Shown: one piece after another, positions 15,503-24,453 of the stretch | Layout of the letters: the number at the start of each line of letters is the position of its first letter | Position numbering within the stretch: position 1 is the stretch's first letter | Origin: Actinomadura_C alba | GTDB lineage: Bacteria; Actinomycetota; Actinomycetes; Streptosporangiales; Streptosporangiaceae | Reading direction: 5' to 3' | Assembly: GCF_039530285.1 (NCBI RefSeq) | Contig: NZ_BAAAOK010000011.1 | Location: forward strand, 496,001-560,000 | DNA length: 64,000 nt | Program-made: the position numbers and the translations under genes | Notes under the pieces: model-generated | Told to the model about the DNA's origin: nothing | What the model saw: only the letters and a program-made list of their open reading frames with translations | Database searches by the model: none

Positions 15503-16588
15503 ATGGCTCGCGCAGCGATCTTGCACGCGGTCGGCGATGAGGAACTCGACCTGCGAGACGACGTCACAACGGTGGAAACGGGCCCGGCGGAGGTCAGGGT
15601 CAAGATCAAGGCCACCGGAGTGTGCCACTCCGACCTGTCGGCGATGACCGGCGTGCTGCCGATGTCATCTCCGACGGTCATCGGCCACGAGGGGGCGGGC
15701 GAGATCCTCGAGGTCGGTGACCACGTCACCTCGGTGCAGCCGGGTGACCACGTCGTCGTCAACTGGACGCCCGACTGCGGCACCTGCGCCGAATGCCTCC
15801 GCGGCGAGCCGTACCTCTGCATGACCTTCCTCGGCGACTCCTTCGGCAACCCGCGGTTCCGCATCGGCGGGGACACCCCGGCGTTCGGCATGGCCGGTGT
15901 CGGTACCTGGGCCGAGGAGATCGTCCTCCCCCACCAGGCAGTGCTCAAGATCGACCCGGACGTGCCGTTCGAGTACGCCGCCCTGCTCGGCTGCGGCATC
16001 CCCACCGGCGTCGGTGCGGTGTTCAACACCGCCAAGGTCGAGCCGGGGTCCACGGTCGCCGTGGTCGGCGCCGGCGGCGTCGGGCTGGCCGTGATCCAAG
16101 GCGCCCGGATCGCCGGCGCCTCGACGATCCTCGCCATCGACCCGAACGAGGCGAAGCACCCGATCGCCAAGCAGTTCGGCGCCACGCACACCGCCACCCT
16201 CGACACCCTGGACGAGACCAAGGGCCTGCTCACCGGCGGCGGCTTCGACTACACCTTCGAGGTCGTCGGCAAGTCCGCCGCGATCACCACGGCCTGGCGG
16301 ACCACGCGCCGTGGCGGCGACGTGATCGTGGTCGGTGCCGGCGCGGCGACCGACAACTTCGAGATGAGCGCGTTCTCCCTGCTCTTCGAGGGCAAGAGCA
16401 TCAAGGCCTCGCTGTACGGCGGCAGCTACCTCAAGCGGGACGTGCCGCGTTTCGTCGCCCTGTGGCGGGCGGGCAAGCTCGACATCGAGAACCTGATCAC
16501 CCGCCGGATCCGGTTCGAGGAACTGAACGACGCCGTGCGGGCGCTCACCAACGGCGAGGTCATCCGGCAGGTCGTGCTCTTCGACTAG
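15503..16588 (+). CDS. Zinc-dependent alcohol dehydrogenase (AdhD-like)
   Basis: A 361-residue medium-chain dehydrogenase. Catalytic-zinc ligands appear in TGVCHSDLS and VIGHEGAG, structural-zinc cysteines in CGTCAECLRGEPYLC, and the NAD-binding GAGGVGLAVIQGA motif follows. The ATG at 15503 has GGAGG six bases upstream; an upstream in-frame start would add a proline/histidine-rich tail with no family match. A role oxidising the terminal alcohol made by the CYP125-like P450 is an inference from the shared regulon. NDMA-dependent or class III dehydrogenases are close relatives. Confidence 0.85.
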   Translation: MARAAILHAVGDEELDLRDDVTTVETGPAEVRVKIKATGVCHSDLSAMTGVLPMSSPTVIGHEGAGEILEVGDHVTSVQPGDHVVVNWTPDCGTCAECLRGEPYLCMTFLGDSFGNPRFRIGGDTPAFGMAGVGTWAEEIVLPHQAVLKIDPDVPFEYAALLGCGIPTGVGAVFNTAKVEPGSTVAVVGAGGVGLAVIQGARIAGASTILAIDPNEAKHPIAKQFGATHTATLDTLDETKGLLTGGGFDYTFEVVGKSAAITTAWRTTRRGGDVIVVGAGAATDNFEMSAFSLLFEGKSIKASLYGGSYLKRDVPRFVALWRAGKLDIENLITRRIRFEELNDAVRALTNGEVIRQVVLFD

Positions 16589-16604
16589 AAGTCCGGCAGG
16601 CCGG

Positions 16605-16625
16605 CTGACCGCAGCCCGCGGTCAG
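16605..16625. terminator. Bidirectional hairpin terminator
   Basis: CTGACCGC (16605-16612) and GCGGTCAG (16618-16625) form a perfect 8-bp stem with a 5-base loop between convergent genes ending at 16588 and 16622. There is no U-tract, as is usual in actinobacteria. Confidence 0.6.
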
Positions 16626-17272
16626 AGACCGAACTGCGGGAGGCACGGTTCGAGCCCGTCGATCTCGACGGGCACCGTGCTGTGCTGCTGCCAGCCGGCC
16701 CGGTCGAGCGCGAAACGCTGCTCGTGGCCGAGCGAGTCGCGTACCCGGATGCGGGCGACCCCGTTCGGCCGGTATCCGAGCTTGCGTGACACGGCGGCGG
16801 AGGCCGGGTTATCCGTCATGGCCGAGGTGATCGCGGACTCGGCGTTCAGCCCGGCGAAGGCCAGATGCAGGACGGCGGCCCGCATCTCGGTGCCGATGCC
16901 CCGGCCCTGGTGACGCCGCCCCAACCATGACCCGGTGCTGACCTCACGCATGACCGTGAAGTTCCGGGCGCCGACGGCCTGCGAGCCGACGACCTGACCC
17001 TCGGCGAACACGGCCAGTTGCAGGACCCAGTCGTCGGCGGACCAGCCGGCCAGTTTCTCCCAGTGGAACTGCATGACGCTGCGGGCCCGCTCGTCCGGCG
17101 GCAGGTCGGTCCACGGAACGACGAACGGCATCCAGCCAGGATCATGGACGCCCTCAACGGACAACCGGGCGAGGTCATCGAGTTCTTCGGTCGTCGGAAG
17201 CCGCAGCTCCAGCCGCGGTGTGCGCAGCCGCAGCCCGTACAAGGGCCAGTGGGTCACCTTCATCTTGCCCAT
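16622..17272 (-). CDS. GNAT-family N-acetyltransferase
   Basis: A 216-residue protein like ribosomal-protein-alanine-type acetyltransferases: LRTPRLELRLPTTEEL at the N-terminus, QAVGARNF, the acetyl-CoA loop GRRHQGRGIGTEMR and NPASAAVSRKLGYRPNG. Start uncertain: ATG at 17272 (MGKMKVTHW) or 17263. The upstream in-frame extension is Arg/Pro-rich with no domain and is rejected. Single gene with a 280-base unannotated gap before the next gene; I see no other gene there. Acceptor substrate unknown. Confidence 0.8.
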   Translation of the reverse strand: MGKMKVTHWPLYGLRLRTPRLELRLPTTEELDDLARLSVEGVHDPGWMPFVVPWTDLPPDERARSVMQFHWEKLAGWSADDWVLQLAVFAEGQVVGSQAVGARNFTVMREVSTGSWLGRRHQGRGIGTEMRAAVLHLAFAGLNAESAITSAMTDNPASAAVSRKLGYRPNGVARIRVRDSLGHEQRFALDRAGWQQHSTVPVEIDGLEPCLPQFGL

Positions 17273-17552
17273 TGTCCGAGGTACGCACGTCGCCGTCATC
17301 TGGTTTACCCCCGCGACACCGCGGCCCGGCGGCGATCGGATGGCGGCCGGCGTGCGCTGCCAAGAGCCGCCGGCCGCCACCATGTGATCCGCTCTCCGGG
17401 CGGACCCGGCCGCGGATCTCGCCCATGATGAGCGCCGTCCCGGATCTTCGGGGACGGGTGACCCCACCTTCCTGTACGGAGGTGACACCCGGTAATCGCG
17501 GTTCGCGGTCCGAGTGCTACACCCGCCCGCCTGCCGTGGGGGCGACGGGCGT

Positions 17553-20270
17553 TCAGGGCGCGGGTGTCCGCCACAAGGTGGGCCGGTCACCACGGTGGTC
17601 ACCGGTGACGCCCACGGCCAGCAGGTCGTCGCCCAGCGCGGTGAGCGCGGTGAGCCGCTGGGCCCCATCGCCGTCCAGCCCGGTGCCGCGGGGCCGGCTG
17701 GATCGCCAGCTCCGCCCGTCGGGCGAGCTCCACAGCACGACGTCGCTCCGGCCCGGCGCGCCCACCGTGCCCGCCGCGACGAACCCCTCCGGCGCGGCGG
17801 CCACGATGCTCGCCCCCTGAAGCGGCTGTGACTGCCAGGTCCGGCCGCCGTCCTCCGACGTGGCGACGAACGCCGGCCCGGCGAGCGCGACGAGCATGCC
17901 GCCATTGGCGACCACCTGGGTCAGTCCATGCGAGGCCGCTCCGGGCGGCACCGGCACCGCCCCGGCACGGCTCCATTTCGCTCCGTCGGCGGACGTCCAC
18001 GCCATGGGCCGCTCGGCCGCGTCCTCGCCGGTCTTCTTCCCCTTGGCCGGTGGTGCGGCCCCCACCGCGACATAGCCCTCCGGCGTCGTCGCCACGTCCC
18101 TCATCGACGTGCCACGATCGAGCTCCCCCGATCCACGCGTCCATTTCTTCAGGTCGGTCGAGCGCCAGGTGGCCGCCACCGCTCTGGCCTTGCCGGCCAG
18201 GACATAGCCGGACGGGCCGTACGTCGCCCCGGTGGGACGGAAGTCGGCCGAGAAACCGGACGCGCGCCGCCAGGCGGTGCCGTCGTCGGAGGTCATCACC
18301 AGCGGCCGGTCCGGTGTCCGGCCGACCGCGACCCAGCCATTGCCGCCCCCGGTCACATCGGTCAGCCGCTGCGTGCCGTCACCCCCGAACCCGGTGCCGG
18401 TCGCTCGGCTCCACGCCCGGCCGTCCCGGGTGAGCCAGGCGGCCGCGTCGCCGTTCGTACCGCCCACCGCGACGACCTGCTCGCCGTTCGGCGCGAGTGC
18501 CGTGATCGCCCGGTCCGGCAGCGCCGCGCCCTCGATGGCGGCCAGGTCGACGGAGCCGGATCCCAGGGACAGGTACGCGTCGTCGCCGGCCCGTCCGGCC
18601 ACCACGGGTCCGGACGAGAGCATCGCGAGGCCGGTGAGATAACGATCGGTGATGACGGAGGTCCGGCTCCATTTCCGGCCGTCCGGGCTGCGCATCAGGG
18701 CGGTCTTGTCGCCGCCGCGCAGGCGCACGAGCGCCGCGAACCCGGTGGCTCCGCCGCTCAGCCGATCCACTCCGACGAGGTCATGGCCGGTGAGCCGGCC
18801 GGTGACGGTCCACTTCGCACCGTCGGCTGAGCCGAACACCACCCCGGTACGGACCAGCTTGCGGCGCTCGCCCTTGCCCGTCGCGTACTGCGCGTCGCGG
18901 GTGAGGACGAACCCGCCGGGCCCGCTCACCAGACCGTTGCCGGCCCCGGACGACCCCTGCTTCTGCGGGACGGTGACGGGGGCCCAGGTACGCCCGCCGT
19001 CAGTGGATCGCCAGTGGCCGGCGGCCCGGACAGTGGTCGTGACCCTGCGCTTCTTCGTTCCCTGGGTGACCGTGCGCACCACGGTCCGGTCGCGGAAGCC
19101 CTGCGTCACCAGCGTGTCCCCGACCGCCGCCAGCCGATCGAAGCGCAGAGCACCGGTCAGCTTCGCCTGTACGGTAGGGACGCGCTGCCAGGTCCGGCCG
19201 TCCGGGGAGAGCCATACCGCTCCTTCACCGGTCGCGCGGCCGACCGCCACGAAGCCCGAGGCGGTACGGACCACGGCCCGGACGTCGTCAGTGGCTCCGA
19301 ACGCCGGGGCGCCGGGGCGCCGGATCCAACTCCGCCCGTCCCGGCTGGTCCAGATCGCGCCGACGGTCCGGCCGGCCGCGGCCGCACCCCCGGCCTCCGC
19401 GGCGGCCGGGCCGCCGAACGCGACCCAGGCACCGGCCCCGCCCGCGACCAGGCGGGGGAACTCACCGGGCGGCGGCTCGCCACCGTCGTCCGCGCGGACG
19501 TCCGCGACCCGCCAGGTGCGGCCACCGTCCACCGACGTGAGGAACTGCCCGCGGACCTCGTCCGAGCCGAGGGCGACGACTGTCTCGCCCGAGGCGACGA
19601 CGTCCGTGAGCGTCTGGTCGCGCCCGTCGGTCTTCGCGGCCGGGTCGAACGTGAAGAGCCGGTCGGCGTCGACGGCGCCCGGAGCGGCGACCTTGCCGTC
19701 CTCGCCGTTCCGCACCGCGTACGCGCCGGCACCGCCCACCAGCACCAACGCGACGACGACGATCCCGGCCCTGCGGACACGGCCGGTACGGCCGGCGCGT
19801 GGCGCCGAAGGGCGTGGTGACGTGGAGCGCGGCGACGTCTTCTTCTCCGGGCCGCGCGTGCTCTCCTCCGCCGCCCGAGCGGTCCGGGGCGCTCCGGACG
19901 GCGCCGCACCGTTCTCACCGGACGCCCCGCCCGGCGACGCGTCGGCGCCCTTACGGGACCAGTCGACGCCGGAACGGTGCCACACCGAATGGGAGCGCTG
20001 CCAGGGCGAGGTGATGTGCCGGACCGATCCGCGCTTCGCCCGGCTCTTCTTGGGCGTGGATCCCCCGCCCTCCGCCGGGCTCGCGGTGTCTCCGGCCGCC
20101 TGCTCAGCGGTGTCGGCGGCGCGGACCACGGCCGGCGGCAGCCCTCTGTCCTTGCGCCCCGAGGCCGGCGCGTCAGTGCCGGTGACCGCGGAGGAGGGGT
20201 CGGTGGGGTGCCCGGGCGGACCACCGGTGACGGGTTCGGTGTCGCTGTGTTCCGGGATCCTCGTCGTCAC
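17553..20270 (-). CDS. Membrane-anchored Asp-box beta-propeller protein
   Basis: About 905 residues: a ~165-residue cytoplasmic low-complexity N-terminus rich in Pro/Ser/Thr, one transmembrane helix (GIVVVALVLVGGAGAYAV), then an extracellular domain with about a dozen Asp-box-type turns (SVDGGRTW, SRDGRSW, SPDGRTW, STDGGRTW, SDDGTAW, SPDGRSW). That repeat number fits a sialidase/WD40-like multi-bladed propeller. Sialidase catalytic residues are not evident. The GTG at 20270 with GAGG five bases upstream is preferred to GTG at 20330, because the region between holds a perfect inverted repeat. Possible role: surface binding or sensing; function unknown. Confidence 0.75.
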   Translation of the reverse strand: MTTRIPEHSDTEPVTGGPPGHPTDPSSAVTGTDAPASGRKDRGLPPAVVRAADTAEQAAGDTASPAEGGGSTPKKSRAKRGSVRHITSPWQRSHSVWHRSGVDWSRKGADASPGGASGENGAAPSGAPRTARAAEESTRGPEKKTSPRSTSPRPSAPRAGRTGRVRRAGIVVVALVLVGGAGAYAVRNGEDGKVAAPGAVDADRLFTFDPAAKTDGRDQTLTDVVASGETVVALGSDEVRGQFLTSVDGGRTWRVADVRADDGGEPPPGEFPRLVAGGAGAWVAFGGPAAAEAGGAAAAGRTVGAIWTSRDGRSWIRRPGAPAFGATDDVRAVVRTASGFVAVGRATGEGAVWLSPDGRTWQRVPTVQAKLTGALRFDRLAAVGDTLVTQGFRDRTVVRTVTQGTKKRRVTTTVRAAGHWRSTDGGRTWAPVTVPQKQGSSGAGNGLVSGPGGFVLTRDAQYATGKGERRKLVRTGVVFGSADGAKWTVTGRLTGHDLVGVDRLSGGATGFAALVRLRGGDKTALMRSPDGRKWSRTSVITDRYLTGLAMLSSGPVVAGRAGDDAYLSLGSGSVDLAAIEGAALPDRAITALAPNGEQVVAVGGTNGDAAAWLTRDGRAWSRATGTGFGGDGTQRLTDVTGGGNGWVAVGRTPDRPLVMTSDDGTAWRRASGFSADFRPTGATYGPSGYVLAGKARAVAATWRSTDLKKWTRGSGELDRGTSMRDVATTPEGYVAVGAAPPAKGKKTGEDAAERPMAWTSADGAKWSRAGAVPVPPGAASHGLTQVVANGGMLVALAGPAFVATSEDGGRTWQSQPLQGASIVAAAPEGFVAAGTVGAPGRSDVVLWSSPDGRSWRSSRPRGTGLDGDGAQRLTALTALGDDLLAVGVTGDHRGDRPTLWRTPAP

Positions 20271-20292
20271 CTGTTCCTCGACCTCTTCCCAT

Positions 20293-20324
20293 CGTTCCGT
20301 GGACGAGGCGATGTCCACGGAACG
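20293..20324. promoter_or_regulatory. 12-bp perfect inverted repeat upstream of the propeller gene
   Basis: CGTTCCGTGGAC and its exact complement GTCCACGGAACG flank an 8-base loop, 23-54 bases before the preferred start at 20270. It could be an operator or a 5'-leader RNA hairpin. Only if the longer GTG start at 20330 is used would it be coding. Confidence 0.55.
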
Positions 20325-20451
20325 CGCCACTGCGCCGCATGCGCCGCTGAGCTGTCAGCGACATGATCAGCAACCAATGGTGGCGTAGGCCCGACTAAAC
20401 CGCCACATAAACGGCGCGCAAGGCAGGACTTACCAGGCGGTGCAAAGTGAA

Positions 20452-21012
20452 CTAAGAATGAACGTCGATCTCGCCCTTGTAGGCGAAGCCGCGTACCCGC
20501 ACGACCGGGGCACCGGGAGCGGCGTCGCCGTGCACCTCACCGGAGACCCCGAAGCCGCCGACCTCGACCCGCACGCCCGGCGGAACGATGATCTCCACAT
20601 CGGACTTGTAGGCGACCGCGCGGATGGTCGTGACATCACCGTCCAGCTCGGCACCGCGCAGGTCCAGCAGGCTCCCGCCCTTGTAGATCACGGCGGTGTA
20701 GCCGTCGGGCACCCGCCAGCGCCCGCTTCGGCGTACGGAACCCTTGTAGGCGACCTGCAGGCGGCCGGGCCGCGAGACCGGAGAAGCTTGCCGGCCGGCC
20801 GCGGCGCCGGGCGCCGCGGCCGGGGGCAGATCGGCGAGCAGGAGGTCCAGCTCCGGACGGGTGCGTGCGGCCAGCACCGACGCGGTGCGCTCGTCGAGTT
20901 CCGCATCGGACAGCCGGCCCTCGGCGAAGGCGGTGTGCAGCCTCACCAGCACCTCGTCGCGCTCCATGTCCGAGACCCGCATCGCGGGGGCCTTGCGGTG
21001 CTCGACGTCCAT
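20452..21012 (-). CDS. DUF1707-domain protein with LiaF-like C-terminal domain
   Basis: A 186-residue protein. The N-terminal MRVSDMERDEVLVRLHTAF and LDERTASVLAARTRPEL are the DUF1707 (SHOCT-like) signature. The C-terminal half (VIYKGGSLLDLRGAEL, SDVEIIVPPGVRVEV) is a LiaF-like beta-rich domain. Such proteins often belong to cell-envelope stress systems. The ATG at 21012 has GAGGAG eight bases upstream; ATG at 21018 is too close. No transmembrane helix is seen. Function unknown. Confidence 0.8.
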   Translation of the reverse strand: MDVEHRKAPAMRVSDMERDEVLVRLHTAFAEGRLSDAELDERTASVLAARTRPELDLLLADLPPAAAPGAAAGRQASPVSRPGRLQVAYKGSVRRSGRWRVPDGYTAVIYKGGSLLDLRGAELDGDVTTIRAVAYKSDVEIIVPPGVRVEVGGFGVSGEVHGDAAPGAPVVRVRGFAYKGEIDVHS

Positions 21013-21098
21013 GCCCATCTCTCCTCAGTCCCGAGTCGAGATGTATCGTAACTCGAACTTCCTCTGTTTTCGAGACGTATGTCAGAAGGTGACGTATG

Positions 21099-22607
21099 TC
21101 AGAAGGTGATGAGGGGGTCACCGATGAAGTCGGCGATGAAGTTCAGGAAGAAGAACCCGAAGAACAGGAAGTTCAGGACCAGGATGATGTAGTGCCACGG
21201 CCGCGGGCGGGCGGCGCGGGGCAGCCTGCTGTTGAGATACATCAGCATGAACGGGTAGATGAGCGCGCCCAGGTTCGACATGTTGGCCGACCACTGCACC
21301 AGGCTCACCGGCAGCGCGAGGTGCAGGATGATCGCGATGATCACCAGCAGCAGGAGCATGAACGGGTAGTAGAAGCGTCGCGGATCGCCTTCCACCAGCG
21401 CTCGGAGCTTCGGGCTCGTGGCGTGCGACGCGTCCGTGGTCACGCGGACCATGGCCTCGAAGATGCCGAGTTGGGTACTGAAGAGGATCAAGACGCCCAG
21501 GATCAGCGCGATGTAGAACATGCCCCGGCCATACTCCTGGTCGAGGGCGACCGCGACGAAGGTGGGCACGTTGTCCTGCGTGACCTTCTCGCCGGAGATC
21601 TCTACCGCGCGGGCCATGAGGATCGTGGGGAGCAGCATGCCGAGCATGGCGCCCACGAAGAAGACGCCCCACATGTCGGTCAGCAGCAGGCGGTACCACC
21701 GCCGCCACAGCGCCGTGTTCTTGGCGTCGTCGGGGAAGGTGACGCCACTGGCGAGCAACTGGCTGCGCTCACCGCGCATGCCGGAGATGAAGCCGGCCCG
21801 GTGCCCCATTCCATAGCCCTTGTCCCGGTAGTGGCCCATGACGTACCAGTTGAGGCCGGAGGCGAGCGCAGTGAAGCCGGCGAGCGCGCCGATCTGGGTC
21901 GCGGTGATCCCCTCGGGCGGCAGGGCCGGGGTGACGAACCCGCGGATGCCGTCCCACCAGGTGCTCCAGGGCACGATGAACAGGCAGATCAGCAGCAGCC
22001 CGACCAGGATCGCGCCGACCATGATCCAGTTGGCCAGCTCCAGTGCCCGGCTGATGCGGCGGGCCAGCGCCGTGATCAGGAACACGACGAAGAGCAGGCC
22101 GATCGCCCACAGTCTGGGTTCCTCGGCTCCCTTCTCCGGGATCTCCCCGTGCACCAGGGCGTACATCCCCTGCCCGGCCGAGGCGGCCCAGCCGCCCGCG
22201 ATGAAGGCGAAGATGACGAGGAAGACCGACAGCGGCACCCACAGCAGCCAGCCGGGCGGCACCCGCCCCCAGCCGACGACCGGGGCCTCCCCCGTCGCCA
22301 TCACGTAGCGGGAGCACTCGATGTTGTAGAACGTCTGCAGCACCGCCGAGATCACGATGACCCAGCCGACCCCCTCAAAGCCGAACTGGCCGACGGCCTG
22401 CGGCCCGAGCAGCCACTCACCGCTGCCGATCGAGATGCCGAGCGCGATGAGGCTCGGCCCGAGGGCGTACTTGACCAGTTGGGCGGGTCCGATCCGCTTG
22501 ACCCGGAAGACCTCTTCGGGGGTGGGCAGGTCGGCGACGGTCAGATCGGGACGGCTCACTCCGAGCGGGCGAGTGGTGGTGGCGGCGACGGGGATCTCCT
22601 CGGCCAT
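21099..22607 (-). CDS. Nramp-related transporter lacking the DPGN motif
   Basis: A 502-residue membrane protein with about 11-12 hydrophobic segments. Motifs ALGPSLIALGISIGSGEWLLGP and FYNIECSRYVMATGEAPVVG place it in the Nramp fold, but the metal-binding DPGN of helix 1 reads GISIGSGE here, and the helix 6 MPH motif is absent. It is thus probably not a classical Mn/Fe importer; the substrate is unknown. The ATG at 22607 has CTGGAG about seven bases upstream; the first in-frame ATG at 22637 lacks one. The stop is 78 bases from the next gene. Confidence 0.75.
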   Translation of the reverse strand: MAEEIPVAATTTRPLGVSRPDLTVADLPTPEEVFRVKRIGPAQLVKYALGPSLIALGISIGSGEWLLGPQAVGQFGFEGVGWVIVISAVLQTFYNIECSRYVMATGEAPVVGWGRVPPGWLLWVPLSVFLVIFAFIAGGWAASAGQGMYALVHGEIPEKGAEEPRLWAIGLLFVVFLITALARRISRALELANWIMVGAILVGLLLICLFIVPWSTWWDGIRGFVTPALPPEGITATQIGALAGFTALASGLNWYVMGHYRDKGYGMGHRAGFISGMRGERSQLLASGVTFPDDAKNTALWRRWYRLLLTDMWGVFFVGAMLGMLLPTILMARAVEISGEKVTQDNVPTFVAVALDQEYGRGMFYIALILGVLILFSTQLGIFEAMVRVTTDASHATSPKLRALVEGDPRRFYYPFMLLLLVIIAIILHLALPVSLVQWSANMSNLGALIYPFMLMYLNSRLPRAARPRPWHYIILVLNFLFFGFFFLNFIADFIGDPLITF

Positions 22608-22771
22608 GCGCGTCTCCAGGCAGCCAGCCCCCGACATGACAGATCACCCTGATATTCCGCTCCGAAAAGGGCTCCGGCAAGGCCCACAATCCGCAGATGT
22701 GACGAAAGTCGGCTTGACATCTGAGTGCGTTGGGCGTGACCTGCGGGACCGCTTGACATCACAATCAGGAC

Positions 22772-23623
22772 ATGAAGCGACGTGCGCTCGTGCTCGGCGG
22801 CGGAGGCCTGGCCGGCATCGGCTGGGAGACGGGGGTCCTCACCGGTCTGGCCGAAGCGGGCACCGACGTCCTCGGCCCCGACCTGGTCGTCGGCACGTCG
22901 GCCGGGTCCACCGTCGGCGCGCAGGTGGCGAGCGGCATCGCCGTGGAGCGATTGTTCGAGCGGCAGGTCGACCCCGCGCTGCAGACCAGGGAGCTCCCGG
23001 TGGACCTCGATCTCGCGGAGTTCACCGCGACCCTGACGAAGATCCTGGCCGGGGCCGAGGACCCGATCGACGTCCGCCGCCGCATCGGGGCGTGGGCGCT
23101 GCGGACGCCCACGGTCACCGAGGCCGAGCGGCGTGCGGTCATCGCCGGGCGGCTGATGTCCGACACCTGGCCTGAGCGCCCGCTCGCGGTCGTGGCGGTC
23201 GACGCGCACACCGGCGAGACCCGGGTCTTCGACGCCGCGTCCGGCATCGGCCTCATCGACGCGGTGGCGGCGAGCAGCGCGGTACCCGGCACCTGGCCGC
23301 CGGTGACCATCGGCGACCGGCGGTACATCGACGGCGGGGTCCGCTCCAACGAGAACGTGCATCTGGCCGCAGGGTACGACCAGGTGCTGGTGCTGTCGCC
23401 ACAGCCGCCGGGGGCGCCGGTTCCGCCATGGGGCGGCCTCGACGACGAGGTCGAGCAGCTGCGCCACCGGGGCGCCGAGGTCACCGTCGTGCGCCCGGAC
23501 GAGGGGTCCACCGCGGCGATGGGCCTGAATCCCCTTGACCCGGCCGTACGAGCCCCGACGGCCCACGCCGGCCGCGAACAGGGCCGGCGCGAAGCCGCCC
23601 GCGTCGCCTCGGCCTGGGGCTAG
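22772..23623 (+). CDS. Patatin-like phospholipase
   Basis: A 283-residue patatin fold: oxyanion loop LVLGGGGLAGIGWE, the nucleophile elbow GTSAGS (Ser about 45), and the catalytic Asp in YIDGGVRSNEN. Patatins hydrolyse acyl lipids; bacterial members are often acyl hydrolases of unknown target. The promoter region carries two copies of GCTTGACATC 39 bases apart (22712 and 22751), the second only 12 bases before the ATG. It is divergent from the Nramp-like gene. No partner is evident. Confidence 0.85.
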   Translation: MKRRALVLGGGGLAGIGWETGVLTGLAEAGTDVLGPDLVVGTSAGSTVGAQVASGIAVERLFERQVDPALQTRELPVDLDLAEFTATLTKILAGAEDPIDVRRRIGAWALRTPTVTEAERRAVIAGRLMSDTWPERPLAVVAVDAHTGETRVFDAASGIGLIDAVAASSAVPGTWPPVTIGDRRYIDGGVRSNENVHLAAGYDQVLVLSPQPPGAPVPPWGGLDDEVEQLRHRGAEVTVVRPDEGSTAAMGLNPLDPAVRAPTAHAGREQGRREAARVASAWG

Positions 23624-23732
23624 CGATTCCGCCGGCGACGGCGCGGGCAGCCTGCCGTGCCCGCCGCACCAGCGGATATCGACCGGCACGCTCTCGCGGA
23701 TTCCTCGTCACTGATCAACATGGGACGGCCGA

Positions 23733-24314
23733 CTACTCCACAAGCCGAGCCGGGTCGAAGGTGAAGGGGAACGGCTTGTCGGTCTTCAACTCACTGCCCG
23801 CTCGCACGGACGCCACCACGTGATACCGGCCGTCCGTACCAAGCTCCCGGACCAGGATGATCGGCTCGGGTTCGAGATCGATCAGCCAGTACTGCGGTAT
23901 CCCCGCTCGTGCGTACTCGAAGACCTTGTCCACCCGATCGTGCTGCTCACTGCCACTCCGCGGCGAGACGATCTCCACGACCAGCAGCACGTCCGGCCCG
24001 TCATAGGCGCGCGCCCTCCGAGCCCGAGCTGCGCGAGCCGCCTCCCCTTCGACGACAGCGATGTCAGGAACCCGGATCGACGGACCCGTATCAACATCGA
24101 GCGGTCCCTTGGTGTAGACGTCGGCACCGACCTCCTCGGCCGCAGTGTCCAGCGCCCGCTCCAGCACCTTCTCCGCATGATCGTGATACGTGCTCGGCCA
24201 TGGGGCCACGATGATCCACCCATTCACAAGCTCACGGCGCACTCCCTCGTCGGGCAGCGCGTCCAAGTCATCGATGGTGTACGGGCCATAGGGCCAGTCC
24301 GGTACTGCGATCAT
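23733..24314 (-). CDS. Uma2-family endonuclease-fold protein (DUF820)
   Basis: A 193-residue PD-(D/E)XK fold protein: YTIDDLDALPDEGVRRELVNG, RVPDIAVVEGE, DVLLVVEIVSPRSGS and AGIPQYWLIDLEPEP, where the conserved D, E and S/R residues are intact. Uma2 proteins are common in actinobacteria and cyanobacteria; their role is not known and they are not restriction enzymes by evidence. The ATG at 24314 has GAGG at good spacing; the longer ORF start has none. Single-gene unit. Confidence 0.8.
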   Translation of the reverse strand: MIAVPDWPYGPYTIDDLDALPDEGVRRELVNGWIIVAPWPSTYHDHAEKVLERALDTAAEEVGADVYTKGPLDVDTGPSIRVPDIAVVEGEAARAARARRARAYDGPDVLLVVEIVSPRSGSEQHDRVDKVFEYARAGIPQYWLIDLEPEPIILVRELGTDGRYHVVASVRAGSELKTDKPFPFTFDPARLVE

Positions 24315-24438
24315 GGGTGTCCTCAAAGGAGACGTCGCTGCCATGCTGCGCATGTGAACCACTCCCAGTCTCCCAAATGTCCACCCAGGCGTCGCCGCGC
24401 GCCACGGACCCAGCCACATGACGCTACGGGATAGTCCA

Positions 24439-24453
24439 ACTACATCAGGTAGT
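24439..24453. promoter_or_regulatory. Inverted repeat in Uma2/CPBP intergenic region
   Basis: ACTAC-ATCAG-GTAGT is a perfect 5-5-5 inverted repeat in the 304-base divergent gap 24315-24618. Apart from it I see no gene or promoter motif in that stretch. Confidence 0.3.

Noticed and set aside
14498..15628. 376-codon minus-strand ORF across the PPOX gene and ferredoxin
   Set aside because: Shadow frame with no domain. The plus strand has well supported genes there.
18649..20388. 579-codon plus-strand ORF opposite the propeller gene
   Set aside because: Serine/arginine/proline-rich antisense shadow with no motifs.
21096..22652. 518-codon plus-strand ORF opposite the Nramp-like gene
   Set aside because: Highly charged, histidine- and glutamine-rich translation with no family match; the other strand encodes a clear membrane protein.
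22714..22758. Two TTGACA boxes as promoters for the patatin gene
   Set aside because: No TANNNT at 16-19 bases from either box, and the second lies too close to the ATG.
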